Shown here: piece after piece, positions 25,828 to 34,454 of the stretch | Position numbering within the stretch: the stretch's first letter is position 1 | Layout of the letters: each line of letters starts with the position of its first letter | From: Methanoregula sp. | GTDB lineage: Archaea > Halobacteriota > Methanomicrobia > Methanomicrobiales > Methanospirillaceae | Direction: 5' to 3' | Length of the DNA: 64,000 nt | Assembly: GCF_023227875.1 (NCBI RefSeq) | Contig: NZ_JALOCH010000008.1 | Location: 62,001 to 126,000 of the forward strand | Notes under the pieces: generated by a model | Told to the model about the DNA's origin: nothing | Database searches by the model: none | Seen by the model: only the letters and a program-made list of their open reading frames with translations | Translations under genes and position numbers: made by a program

Positions 25828-26636
25828 GACCATCCTTCCCCGAGGGCAATAAAGATGGACGCAATGAGGATATCGGCAGTTGATCCCGGGTTGATATCCC
25901 TCCGGATGCACTCCGCATCGAGGTCCTCTGCCGACCTCCTGCCCTCCAGCACGTCCCGGGCCGCCATCATCGTCTCCCGTGCAACATCGCCGCCGTGCTT
26001 TTTGACGATGAGCGTGTCCGGCTCGGTTGCAAGGAGTGTCAGGAACGTCCGGACAACAGCATCCCTGCCCGGCCCGATCTCCCTGAGCAGGTCGGCACCC
26101 CGCCGGGTCAGGTGAAAGCCCGTCACCCATTCGCGGGCAACCATGTCGTTTTTCGCGGAGTGCTCCATCACATCCAGGAGGGACATGTCGCGCTCGCGGA
26201 TGAGCGTGAGCGTGTGGGGGTCATTGACGTCGAGCTCGTCCGTTGCGTGCATCTTCACGGACGTCATCGCGAAGGCCTTGTAAAACGCAACGGCATCGGA
26301 TGAATCGGTCTTTGCAACTGCCGCGAGGGCCCCCGCGATATCCTTCCCGTAGAGCAGCGGGATGAGCAGGATGAATGCGCCGAAGTGCGTGTTCCCCCCG
26401 TCATGGCAGTTGGTATCGCGGACCGCGTGCTTGATGATCTCGCCAATCCTCCCCTGCCCCCGCTCTGCCTCTTCAAACGCCGGCCGGGCAAAGATGGTGG
26501 ACGCAAGAAAGTGCTCCAGCCGCGTCTCCGGGTAATCATGGCAGCGGTCCACGTTTCCCGGTTTGGGGTAGGCCGAGACCTCGAGCATCATGGCGAGCTG
26601 CGCACGTTCAACTGCGTTCATCCGGAGACACGTCAT
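25815..26636 (-). CDS. CitG/MdcB-like triphosphoribosyl-dephospho-CoA synthase homolog
   Basis: A 273-aa all-alpha protein of the CitG family. The family signature NCHDGGNTHFGAFILLIPLLYG (about residues 78-99) and the start ... SAYPKPGNVDRCHDYPETR are clear. Bacterial CitG makes the citrate-lyase prosthetic group from ATP and dephospho-CoA. Methanogens lack citrate lyase, so the archaeal protein probably handles another ribosylated cofactor; methanopterin synthesis is a reasonable guess from shared gene neighbourhoods. It overlaps the marker 9 gene upstream by 29 bp and the DUF447 gene downstream. An internal ATG at 26621 (MNAVERAQL) is an alternative start. Confidence 0.8.
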   Translation of the reverse strand: MTCLRMNAVERAQLAMMLEVSAYPKPGNVDRCHDYPETRLEHFLASTIFARPAFEEAERGQGRIGEIIKHAVRDTNCHDGGNTHFGAFILLIPLLYGKDIAGALAAVAKTDSSDAVAFYKAFAMTSVKMHATDELDVNDPHTLTLIRERDMSLLDVMEHSAKNDMVAREWVTGFHLTRRGADLLREIGPGRDAVVRTFLTLLATEPDTLIVKKHGGDVARETMMAARDVLEGRRSAEDLDAECIRRDINPGSTADILIASIFIALGEGWSWDS

Positions 26637-27804
26637 GGAATATACGCCCCATTATGGTATCAGAGAGATCGCGTTTCTGCCGCATATACTCTTTCCTTGA
26701 GAGGCCCGCCTGCTTTAAGGTCATGTCCCGGAACATGCAGGGAGACGAGGTCTTGCAGCACCAGGCAAGGCTGCCAAAACAGGTCTGGCTCCCGGTATCA
26801 AGAGGGGTCCCCTTCACCCCATTCAGTTTCATCTGGATGTATTCATCGCGGGGCAGGTCGATTCTCGACAGCATCGGGATGAGCGGGCATTCCTTCACCG
26901 GCATACAGCAGAAGGTAAGCGCCCGTATATCACCACCGCGGCAGAGCTGCTTGGGGGAATTATACCACCCCTCTTCGTCCGCATACCGCGTGATCGCGGC
27001 ATCGAGCCCCGCAAGCGTCCTCTCATCGGACTGCCGGGCAAGCGAAACAATGTCCGCCCCGTGGGAGAGCATGTCCCGCATCCGGTCGAAATTGTTGATC
27101 GAGTTGTTGGCAATGATCATCAGCGGGCAGCTGTTCCGGATCTGCCGGAGTTTTGCCGTGCCGGAGTCCATGAGGTCCACGTGGAGGATGTCCGCACCTG
27201 CGTGCCAGAGGTTCTCTGCAAGGACCCGGTCATCGTCCGCAACACCGGACCGGATCTTCACCGAGACCGTGACGCCCTCCTCTTTCAGCGCCCGGACCTC
27301 GGCAAGGAGTTTCTCCGTGTGCCTCAGGTAGTATTCGCCAGCACCTGCTTCGACCATCGCCGGCTGGCGGCAGTGCGCATCGATCTCGTACACAACAGCT
27401 GTCCCGAGTGCCCGTGCAACCGCACGGAATGCCTCCGGCGAACTCCCGCGGAGGCTGACCCCGGGGATCACGCTGCTGTCCGCCATCTTCGCAACCTGCG
27501 CCTTCAGCTCGGCAACCGGGTCTTCGAAAATGAACTCCTTCCGGTCACCTTCTGATGCCACAGACCGGGCGGCCTCCATGGTCGGCCGGTCAATGGAATA
27601 CCCCCCGATAAAACCAAGACCGATATGATCAGCCCGCTCAAGCAGGTAGGCCGCATCCACAATGCCGGCCATAGACGCAATCGCTACCGGCGTCCTGACC
27701 ACACGGTCGTTGATGAGCAGCCCGAAGCGATCGAATGCATCCATCATAGATTCATATTCGTTGAGTATGCCGGATGAAATTACTTTGGGTTTGTCCGGGT
27801 TCAT
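26608..27804 (-). CDS. Methanogenesis marker 9 protein (Dus-like TIM barrel plus 8-Cys domain)
   Basis: A 398-aa protein. The first ~275 residues look like a dihydrouridine-synthase or dihydroorotate-dehydrogenase TIM barrel (TPVAIASMAGIVDAAYLLERA, VSVKIRSGVADDD, ADILHVDLMDSGTAK, GADIVSLARQSDE). The C-terminal ~110 residues contain eight cysteines in two four-cysteine groups (LCRG...FCCMPVKECP and TCFGSLAWCCKTSSPC), which fits the TIGR03277 methanogenesis marker 9 domain as I recall it. Two Fe-S clusters are plausible. The function is unknown. The ATG at 27804 is preferred over a GTG at 27810. It leads a three-gene overlapping operon. Confidence 0.82.
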   Translation of the reverse strand: MNPDKPKVISSGILNEYESMMDAFDRFGLLINDRVVRTPVAIASMAGIVDAAYLLERADHIGLGFIGGYSIDRPTMEAARSVASEGDRKEFIFEDPVAELKAQVAKMADSSVIPGVSLRGSSPEAFRAVARALGTAVVYEIDAHCRQPAMVEAGAGEYYLRHTEKLLAEVRALKEEGVTVSVKIRSGVADDDRVLAENLWHAGADILHVDLMDSGTAKLRQIRNSCPLMIIANNSINNFDRMRDMLSHGADIVSLARQSDERTLAGLDAAITRYADEEGWYNSPKQLCRGGDIRALTFCCMPVKECPLIPMLSRIDLPRDEYIQMKLNGVKGTPLDTGSQTCFGSLAWCCKTSSPCMFRDMTLKQAGLSRKEYMRQKRDLSDTIMGRIFHDVSPDERS

Positions 27805-27850
27805 GCGCACGCTTCATCCCATGCGAACGAAGAGAGCATGGGATTTTATG

Positions 27851-28150
27851 AGGCGTTGCATGGACCCGGACCAGAGAAGACCCGTAGTGAAGCGAAGGGT
27901 CTTCGAATATATTGTTCGCATGTTATCATGCCCGCTGGCAGGTGAAGCGAACCACAGGATTATTTGATGAGGGGCTTGGACCCGGACTGGAGAATGCTGA
28001 GGGTCATCAGACCCGAAGCAGGAGAAGAACGAAGTTCTTCGAAGACCGCGAGCGAAGGGTCTTCGAATATATCGTTCGCATGTTATCATGCCCGCTGGCA
28101 GGCGAAGCGAACCACAGGATTATTTGATGAGTGGCATGGACCCGGACAGG
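27851..28150. repeat. Tandem degenerate ~160-bp repeat
   Basis: A block of about 95 bp starting AGCGAAGGGTCTTCGAATAT at 27891 recurs at 28051, exactly 160 bp later, with only a handful of differences. The right part of the unit (GGAT...TTTGATGAGG.GCTTGGACCCGGAC) also occurs a third time near 27841-27875. Each unit contains a hairpin built from GAAGACCC and GGGTCTTC (27876-27904; shorter form at 28041-28064). Weak open frames in both directions are produced by the repeat itself and are not genes. Confidence 0.75.
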
Positions 28151-28199
28151 AGCAGAATTGCAAAGTTATTCTTCGACCCGTTAAAGAGTCATGAGAGTC

Positions 28200-28652
28200 C
28201 TACATCTTCTCCAGCACGTACCCGCCTTTCGAGCGTGACAGCGCAACTCCCGCCCGGGCATCGTCAACCGTGATCCCCTTGTTCTCCTTAAAATGTGCGA
28301 CAACGGTTGCCCACGGGATCAGAAACGCCTCGCTTGGTTTTCCCGGCCCCTGCCGGAACTCCACGGCAAGGTACCCGATCCGCCCGGTCTTTGCAAGGAA
28401 GTCCGAGATCGCGTCGACCTGGTGGACATTTTTCTTATCGGAATGGAAGTGCTGCGAGAAATAGAGTTTCCTGTCAATGATCGACTTGCATTCGATCGAC
28501 AGGTAATACGAGGGGTTGAGCGAATCAACGAGCACGTCCACGTACTGGCTCGTGAATTTGTGCTGCTTGAGCCGGTACGCAAAGCCCTGGATATGGTGGG
28601 CAACAAAAAAACGGTTCAGGCAGTGGACGATCTCCCGCTCGAAATCACTCAT
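28200..28652 (-). CDS. Hjc-like Holliday junction resolvase / PD-(D/E)XK nuclease
   Basis: A 150-aa nuclease-fold protein. It shows the Hjc layout: an N-terminal helix with Glu (FEREIVHCLNRFF), the metal aspartate in QYVDVLVDS (about residue 39), SIECKS (about 52-57) supplying the E-x-K pair, and a helix-strand block DAISDFLAKTGRIGYLAVEF that aligns with archaeal Hjc. Hjc cuts four-way DNA junctions during recombination repair. The protein is slightly longer than typical Hjc and the N-terminal arginine/serine motif is weak, so a related structure-specific nuclease remains possible. Confidence 0.65.
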   Translation of the reverse strand: MSDFEREIVHCLNRFFVAHHIQGFAYRLKQHKFTSQYVDVLVDSLNPSYYLSIECKSIIDRKLYFSQHFHSDKKNVHQVDAISDFLAKTGRIGYLAVEFRQGPGKPSEAFLIPWATVVAHFKENKGITVDDARAGVALSRSKGGYVLEKM

Positions 28653-28842
28653 TGGTTACCGGTGCGATGCCCGCAGAGAAAAAACCCGTTGGTACGGGTT
28701 AATAACATGAAATCAGGATCCCCCGGCAACGAGGTCCCCGCGGTCGCGATCAAAACAAGAAAGTTATTACGATTACAGGTATATTTTCATACTAAGTGTT
28801 TTCTCATGCTGGTTTTTCGGCATACGGGAAGTCGAACACAAA

Positions 28843-28872
28843 TCAGGCGGATTTATTCAAAAAAACGCCTGA
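28843..28872. promoter_or_regulatory. Inverted repeat upstream of the cfb operon
   Basis: TCAGGCG at 28843-28849 is inverted as CGCCTGA at 28866-28872, with the AT-rich GATTTATTCAAAAAAA between them. It lies 26 bp before the cfbA start and surrounds a TATA-like ATTTATTC, so it could be an operator or a leader hairpin. Confidence 0.4.
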
Positions 28873-28897
28873 ACACCATCACATCGGAGTTACATAC

Positions 28898-29299
28898 ATG
28901 AGCAAGAAGGGAATGTTACTCGTAGGGCACGGAAGCACGATGCCCTATAACCAGGAACTCGTTGAGAAGACTGCTGCCTTCATCAGGTCGAACAATGCCG
29001 ATTTTATTGTCAAATGCGGTTTCATGAACATGAACAAGCCGACGATCAAGGAATCGATGGAGGCATTCAAAACCGAGCCGATCGATGCGCTGGTCGTCGT
29101 CCCCCTCTTCCTTGCAAAGGGTGTTCATATCGAGAAGGACATTCCCGGCGAGATCGGCCTGCCCGAAGGGACCAAGAAAGGCAATTTCGTGCTCAATGGC
29201 AAGACGATACCGCTCGTGTATGCCGACCCGATTGGCAGCGACCCCCTGCTCGCCGACCTCATGGTCAAGAAAGCGAATGCAGCGCTCTCCAACCTCTGA
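28898..29299 (+). CDS. cfbA: Sirohydrochlorin nickelochelatase CfbA
   Basis: A 133-aa small class II chelatase (CbiX-short type) that inserts nickel into sirohydrochlorin, the first committed step of coenzyme F430; the same enzyme can insert cobalt for B12. The start GMLLVGHGSTMPYNQE carries the metal-binding His in GHGS, and VVVPLFLAKGVHIEKDIP carries the second His. Half-size length is normal for archaea, where the enzyme works as a homodimer. The ATG at 28898 follows CATCGGAGTTACAT with a GGAG ribosome-binding site. It leads the cfbA-E-D-B operon. Confidence 0.93.
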   Translation: MSKKGMLLVGHGSTMPYNQELVEKTAAFIRSNNADFIVKCGFMNMNKPTIKESMEAFKTEPIDALVVVPLFLAKGVHIEKDIPGEIGLPEGTKKGNFVLNGKTIPLVYADPIGSDPLLADLMVKKANAALSNL

Positions 29300-29307
29300 C
29301 CTTTTTT

Positions 29308-30528
29308 ATGCAGATCCTGGTGCTGGACACGATCCACGGCGGGAACGCAATCGGCGATGCTTTTCTGTCGCGTGGTGATAACGTCGATCTCGTGGACGTG
29401 TACCGCGGCGAGAGTCCGGTCACTGTTGAGACAGCCCTTTCCCGGCCCTATGACCTGATCGTTGCTCCCGTGCATCTCGATCCAGACTACCCGCTGCTGA
29501 AAGCGGCCCGGGTGCCGGTGATCACCCACCATGAAGCCGTGCGGCAGCTTGTTGGCAATAACGTACCTGAAGTGATGGTGGAGATCACGGGCGCACGGGG
29601 CAAGACGACGACCGCACACGCCCTCGCCTCGCTGATGCCGGGCAACGGGATCCTGCACACCTCCTCCGGCACCTTCCGGTTCCCGGAAAAAATTCTTATC
29701 TCCCGGTCCAGCATCACACCCGGCTCGGTGCTCGCATCAGTGAAACTCGCGCTGGAGATCAATGGATGGTTGATCGCCGAGGAGTCGCTCGGCATCACCG
29801 GTGCCGGATCGCTTGGGATCATCACGTCCGCTGATGACTACCGTTTCGCTGCGGGAAAAAAATCCGCAATCGAGGCCAAGACCGCATCCACAGGACACTG
29901 CCGGCGCCTCCTGCTTGCGGAAAAAATCCCGTCCGCCCGCACGGGGGGTGTCGTCCATATCGAAGATGTCGCATCATGCGAGGGAGCGGAATGCACCATC
30001 ACACGGGAAGGTACCACCCGCCGGTTCACGAGCCCTCTCCTTGCGCTGCCGGCGTACCGCGACTCCCTGGTGCTTGCAGCCGCTGCAGCCGCGATGATGG
30101 GGATCGATCCCGCTCCGCTGGCATCATTCACCGCGCTCCCCGGTCGTATGTCGGCCCGGTATGATGGCGATGTGCTGGTTGTCGATAACGCGAACAGCGG
30201 GACGAACGCTGACACGACCATCGATGCGGCGCAGTACGCACGGAATGCATCCGGCAGGGACGAGATCACGCTGGTCATCGGCCAGCAGGAAGGCGACGGG
30301 GCGGTCTGCGAAGGATTCGCGTACGACCAGCAGCTCGCTGCGATCGAAGCGATCCGCCCGGTCCACCTGGTACGGGTCGGCCGGGTCCCGGACAACAGCA
30401 CACCGGAAGAACCGCGTCATGTCCCGCAGACCACCGCCCGCGTGGAAACACTTCAAGAAGGTTATACCATGGCACGACAAAAAACAACACAGGGATCGGT
30501 TGTCCTTGCCGTCAAGACCTGGAGATGA
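29308..30528 (+). CDS. cfbE: Coenzyme F430 synthase CfbE (Mur ligase-like)
   Basis: A 406-aa ATP-dependent ligase related to the peptidoglycan Mur ligases. CfbE closes the cyclohexanone ring of F430 by activating the propionate side chain of 15,17(3)-seco-F430. The P-loop EITGARGKTTTAHALASL (about residues 92-109) is typical. Other Mur features are the SSGTFRFPEK segment, an LPAYRDSLVLAAAAAAMMGID helix and LPGRMSARYDGDVLVVDNANSGTN (about 277-300). It starts 8 bp after cfbA and shares an ATGA overlap with cfbD. Confidence 0.9.
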   Translation: MQILVLDTIHGGNAIGDAFLSRGDNVDLVDVYRGESPVTVETALSRPYDLIVAPVHLDPDYPLLKAARVPVITHHEAVRQLVGNNVPEVMVEITGARGKTTTAHALASLMPGNGILHTSSGTFRFPEKILISRSSITPGSVLASVKLALEINGWLIAEESLGITGAGSLGIITSADDYRFAAGKKSAIEAKTASTGHCRRLLLAEKIPSARTGGVVHIEDVASCEGAECTITREGTTRRFTSPLLALPAYRDSLVLAAAAAAMMGIDPAPLASFTALPGRMSARYDGDVLVVDNANSGTNADTTIDAAQYARNASGRDEITLVIGQQEGDGAVCEGFAYDQQLAAIEAIRPVHLVRVGRVPDNSTPEEPRHVPQTTARVETLQEGYTMARQKTTQGSVVLAVKTWR

Positions 30529-31601
30529 GTGATCAGATGAAGTACATGCACCCCCGCCCGAGTTCGATCGTTGCCGCCCTCTATACTGCCCGCGACCTCA
30601 AGGCCGATGTCGCGATCCTGCACGGCCCCTCCGGCTGCTCGTTCAAGCACGCCCGGCTACTGGAGGAGGACGGCATGCGGGTCCTCACCACCTCCCTTGC
30701 CGACAACGAGTTCATCTTCGGCGGCCAGAAACCACTCGAAGACGTGCTCCGGTATGCCGAGGACACGTTCCACCCGGAACGCATGGCGGTCGTGGGTACC
30801 TGCGTTGCGATGATCATTGGCGAAGACCTCCAGTCAGCCATTGAAGGGTCGGGGATCACTACACCGACCATTGCCGTGGATATCCATGCCGGATATATCG
30901 AGAACATCGCCGGCGTGATCTCGACACTCGAAGCGGCCTGCGAGGCCGGCTGGATCACGGAAGAGGAACTGACCCGGCAGCGGTACATGATGAACAAGGC
31001 AAACGAGGTCGAGCGTTTGCGGGGTGCCGCCTCACAGCCGTACATCGAAGCCTCCCGCGGCGACCTCAAGCATAAAGCTGCACAGGAACTCCTCCGGCTT
31101 ACACGTTCCGGCGCAAAAGGGGTCGCGATCCTGAACGCGAAGAAGGAGACCGCGTACATGTTTGTCGATGCGCTTGTCGCGCTCCATGACGTCTGCCCGG
31201 ACGCGGACGTGACCTACATCGTCAACCTGGAACAGCGAGGACTTCCCAAGACCCGGGCGGACGCGGAGCGGATCGCAACGGAACTTGCGGCCCGCGGCGT
31301 GAAGGCGGAACTGGTCGGGGCGCTGGACGAGTACGGCGCAAACGGCGATGCACTGGGGAGACGGATCCAGGAGATCCGGCCCTCATTCGCACTGATCACC
31401 GGTGTCCCCCACGCGATCCCGCCGGAGTTCACGAACGGGATCGAGTGCTTCTCCATCACGAACGGCCCGCGGCAGGTGGCACCGCTCCGCGCAATCGGGC
31501 ACCGGCACGTGATGGTCGAGATCGACCTGCACCCGAAGACCCTCGGCGTCCGCTCGATTGTGGAGAGCGAGTTCGGGGCGGTCCTCCGGAGCCTCACATG
31601 A
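30525..31601 (+). CDS. cfbD: Ni-sirohydrochlorin a,c-diamide reductive cyclase, catalytic subunit CfbD
   Basis: A 358-aa NifD-like protein. With the NifH-like CfbC it reduces Ni-sirohydrochlorin a,c-diamide by six electrons and forms the gamma-lactam ring. The N-terminal part has ILHGPSGCSFKHARLL (about residues 27-42) with a cluster-ligand cysteine, and VVGTCVAMIIGEDL (about 89-102) with a second. It is shorter than nitrogenase NifD, as expected for this homodimeric enzyme. It overlaps cfbE by 4 bp and cfbB by 4 bp. Confidence 0.92.
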   Translation: MSDQMKYMHPRPSSIVAALYTARDLKADVAILHGPSGCSFKHARLLEEDGMRVLTTSLADNEFIFGGQKPLEDVLRYAEDTFHPERMAVVGTCVAMIIGEDLQSAIEGSGITTPTIAVDIHAGYIENIAGVISTLEAACEAGWITEEELTRQRYMMNKANEVERLRGAASQPYIEASRGDLKHKAAQELLRLTRSGAKGVAILNAKKETAYMFVDALVALHDVCPDADVTYIVNLEQRGLPKTRADAERIATELAARGVKAELVGALDEYGANGDALGRRIQEIRPSFALITGVPHAIPPEFTNGIECFSITNGPRQVAPLRAIGHRHVMVEIDLHPKTLGVRSIVESEFGAVLRSLT

Positions 31602-32974
31602 AGGCCGTCCTGATCACCGGTGACCGTTCCGGCAGCGGCAAGACCAGCATTACGCTCGCCCTTGCGGCCCTCCTCTCGAAGAAGAACAAGGTCCAGACCT
31701 TCAAGGTCGGGATGGACTACATCGACCCGTCGTACCTTGCAGCGGTCTCGCACCGGCCCTGCCGGAACCTTGACAGCTTCACGCTCAATAACGATCAGGT
31801 GCAGGGCATCTTCCGGTTCGGGTGCCGGGGCGCTGACATCGCCCTTGTTGAAGGAGTCCGGGGACTGTACGAAGGCGCAGAAGCACTGGACGACACCGGC
31901 AGCACGGCAGCCATTGCAAAGGCACTCGACCTGCCGGTCGTGCTCGTGGTCTCGGCCCAGAGCATCACGCGGAGTGCCGCCGCAATTGTCAAAGGGTTCC
32001 AGACATTCGACCCGAAGGTCCGGATCGCAGGGGTCATTCTCAACAACATCAAGGGCGGGTCCCACAAGGCAAAGGCTGTTGCGGCAATCGAGCATTACTG
32101 CAACGTACCGGTCATAGGCGCCATCCCCCGCATGGAGGAGATGCAGCTCGCGATGCGCCACCTCGGCCTTGTCCCGTACCGCGAGGGTTCCGGGCGGGGC
32201 GACTTCGATGCACGCATCGACACGATCACAAACATGATCGGGCAGTACGTTGACCTTGACCGGCTCCAGTCCCTGATGAAAGAGATCCATCCTGCCGGTG
32301 ACACGCCCACACTCTTCGACAAAATCCCTGCACCCGACATAAAAATCGGGGTTGCACTGGACGAGGCCTTCAATTTCTATTATGCCGACCTCTTCGATAT
32401 CCTCGCGACCTGTGGAGTAAAGACCGTCCCGTTCAGCCCGGTCCACGACCGGCTCCCGGACGCGGACGGCTACATCATCGGCGGGGGATACCCGGAACTC
32501 TTTACAAAGGAACTCGAAGCGAACGACCGGATGCGGGAGGCCGTCCGCGAGATCTCCCGGAACGGCACGCCCGTATATGCCGAATGCGGGGGGCTGATGT
32601 ACCTGACCGGGCGCATGGTGCTGAAGAAAGGCTGGCAGGGCAGTGCTGACGAGCAGACCTCGGCAATGTGCGGTGTATTCAGAGGTGAGACCCGGATGCC
32701 GGCCAAGCGTGTTGTCAGTTACGTGGAGGGCACAAGCGGCCCGGATTCCCCGATGGGCAGCGCACCGTTCCGCGGCCACGAGTTCCACTATTCCGAGGTC
32801 GTGCTGGGCAACGACACCAAGTTTTCTTATACGCTCTCGCGGGGCATCGGCATCCGGGACAACCTTGACGGTGCCGTCTCCGGTAATACCATTGGCAGTT
32901 ATACGCACCTGCACCCGGTGGCAAGTGCCGGGATGTTCCGGCACTTTGCGGAACTCTGCAGAAAAAAGATCTGA
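31598..32974 (+). CDS. cfbB: Ni-sirohydrochlorin a,c-diamide synthase CfbB
   Basis: A 458-aa glutamine- and ATP-dependent amidase of the CbiA type. CfbB amidates the a and c acetate side chains of Ni-sirohydrochlorin. The N-terminal synthetase domain has the P-loop ITGDRSGSGKTSIT (about residues 6-19) and VEGVRGLYEG. The C-terminal class I glutaminase domain has the catalytic cysteine in YAECGGLMYLTGR (about residue 332) and the histidine in SYTHLHPV. It could also serve cobyrinic acid in B12 synthesis, but the operon position supports the F430 role. Confidence 0.92.
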   Translation: MKAVLITGDRSGSGKTSITLALAALLSKKNKVQTFKVGMDYIDPSYLAAVSHRPCRNLDSFTLNNDQVQGIFRFGCRGADIALVEGVRGLYEGAEALDDTGSTAAIAKALDLPVVLVVSAQSITRSAAAIVKGFQTFDPKVRIAGVILNNIKGGSHKAKAVAAIEHYCNVPVIGAIPRMEEMQLAMRHLGLVPYREGSGRGDFDARIDTITNMIGQYVDLDRLQSLMKEIHPAGDTPTLFDKIPAPDIKIGVALDEAFNFYYADLFDILATCGVKTVPFSPVHDRLPDADGYIIGGGYPELFTKELEANDRMREAVREISRNGTPVYAECGGLMYLTGRMVLKKGWQGSADEQTSAMCGVFRGETRMPAKRVVSYVEGTSGPDSPMGSAPFRGHEFHYSEVVLGNDTKFSYTLSRGIGIRDNLDGAVSGNTIGSYTHLHPVASAGMFRHFAELCRKKI

Positions 32975-32992
32975 CCGGCCGGCCCGGCAGCA

Positions 32993-33568
32993 TTACAGGA
33001 TACAGGTAGTTGTTCCCACATTTTCGTAGTCCATGATTTGATCCACAAATGAACTCATCTGTGACAATATCACGGGGTCGAGTCCTTTTTCGGCACAGAG
33101 AAAGACGCCGGATACATCAGAGAGTTTCAGCTTGTTGACAACAAAATGCAGGAATTTCGAGGCGATTACTGAAGGAATGTGGATGAGCAGCATGCTGACG
33201 GAATCGAACATGATGCATTTTTTCCCCGCGGGCATCTGTTTTATGAGTTCCGTGATGGCGATGCCAAGGTCGGTGAGGTTCGACGGGTTCGTGACGTATT
33301 TCACTTTCGGACCGGGGGTGCATTCCCCGCCGGAATACTGGGTCACTGCATCGATCACGTAATAGGCATCGGGGGTGATGCCTTCCTTTGCGTATATCTT
33401 GGCAAGGACCTTGTTGGGTTTGTTGACCGTAACGATAAGGGGGTTACAGCCACTTTCTATGATCTTTTTCATGACCAGCAGATTCATCTCCGGGACATTC
33501 TCCGGCTGGGCAAGCATGAGGCAGAGCGTGCTTTCTGCCGGTTCGTCCGCGTGTGTCTGTGCGTCCAT
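32993..33568 (-). CDS. RecA/KaiC-fold protein without Walker A
   Basis: A 191-aa protein that looks like one RecA/KaiC-type alpha/beta domain. A Walker B-like strand is seen in GKKCIMFDSVSMLLIHI (about residues 115-131), but the N-terminal strand (STLCLMLAQPENVPEMNLL) lacks a GxxxxGK[ST] loop, so it probably does not hydrolyse ATP by the usual mechanism. Such proteins are common in methanogens next to sensory PAS proteins. It starts 6 bp after the PAS gene stop, so the two form an operon and may act in one signalling path. Confidence 0.6.
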   Translation of the reverse strand: MDAQTHADEPAESTLCLMLAQPENVPEMNLLVMKKIIESGCNPLIVTVNKPNKVLAKIYAKEGITPDAYYVIDAVTQYSGGECTPGPKVKYVTNPSNLTDLGIAITELIKQMPAGKKCIMFDSVSMLLIHIPSVIASKFLHFVVNKLKLSDVSGVFLCAEKGLDPVILSQMSSFVDQIMDYENVGTTTCIL

Positions 33569-33574
33569 CTGCGG

Positions 33575-34243
33575 TCACTTCTCTATCAGAAAGTCCCGGA
33601 ACTCCGGGGGGATATCCGTGGGCTTTTCCCCGACCGCTTTTGCCTGGAGTTCTTCCAGGTTCTTTACGATCTGGCTCAAATTGTTGGCATGGAGCTGGAG
33701 CTGCATCCGGATATCCTCCGCGTCGTAGTCGCTGCCTGACACCAGGACTGCAAGCTGGTTAAAGTCCTCGTGCATCAGTTCCAGCGGTTTCTTGACCCGG
33801 AGGATCGATTCCGAGAGGTACGCGATGAGGGCGATATGGCGTTCCTCTGCCTTTTTCCGGTCGAGTATGTCGATGAAACTCTCGATCAGGTATTCCCTGC
33901 GGTTAATGCTAACCTTCGTCACGGTCTTGAGGATGGGGATCTTTTCGTCGTTCTTGTTGATGATTACCTGCTCCAGGTTGCGGACCTCCTGGTGAAGGTC
34001 GGTGGTGGGGCACTCCCCGCGCTTGACCGGGCAGAGAAACTCGTGGCACACGCTGCCGAGGAGTTCCTCCTTGCTCCTGCCGGTGATGAACTCGGCAAGA
34101 GGATTGGCGTCAACGATCCGGTGGGCTTCCGGGTCGATGATCAGGATGCCCGTCTGGATCTTCTCGAATATCTTCCGGAACACGTCGCCGGAAGGCAACG
34201 TGCAGGTGGGGTCGCTCATCAGTCCCAGGGATTTTTGTGTCAT
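33575..34243 (-). CDS. PAS-domain protein with a Cys-rich insert
   Basis: A 222-aa cytosolic protein. The PAS domain spans about residues 15-125 (KIQTGILIIDPEAHRIVDANPLAEF, GRSKEELLG, then a C-terminal strand pair KTVTKVSINRREYLIESFIDI). Inside it is the cysteine motif SVCHEFLCPVKRGECP (about residues 63-78), which suggests a metal or redox site. A helical segment follows (about 140-200), but there is no histidine-kinase ATPase domain. The frame is open to 34342; ATGs at 34243 and 34219 are both possible and neither has a strong ribosome-binding site. Confidence 0.7.
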   Translation of the reverse strand: MTQKSLGLMSDPTCTLPSGDVFRKIFEKIQTGILIIDPEAHRIVDANPLAEFITGRSKEELLGSVCHEFLCPVKRGECPTTDLHQEVRNLEQVIINKNDEKIPILKTVTKVSINRREYLIESFIDILDRKKAEERHIALIAYLSESILRVKKPLELMHEDFNQLAVLVSGSDYDAEDIRMQLQLHANNLSQIVKNLEELQAKAVGEKPTDIPPEFRDFLIEK

Positions 34244-34454
34244 GCGAAGGTCACATCCCTTTCCGGCATGATACCGGCTGTAGTGTGAAATAACCTGCTG
34301 GATATATATCAACATTTGTGCTGCCCCGGGAGCGGTGCACATGCCGGTCCGGTTGACGGTGCACCCGAGGCCACTGTTCCGGCATCGGCGCCGGCTGATG
34401 GATCAGACCGGCCGGCCGCTCACTTCGTTCGCGTGCAGGTTATAAGCGTAACCA

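Noticed and set aside
27851..28150. CRISPR array
   Set aside because: Only two to three long imperfect copies at irregular spacing; no short identical repeats with unique spacers and no cas genes.
27814..28273. Short open frames in both directions within the 160-bp repeats, some encoding the same FEYIVRMLSCPLAG peptide
   Set aside because: The repeated peptide is only a result of the DNA repeat; no ribosome-binding site and no start conserved between copies.
31214..32944. 576-codon minus-strand open frame across cfbD and cfbB
   Set aside because: Antisense to two strongly supported F430 genes; composition indicates a shadow frame.
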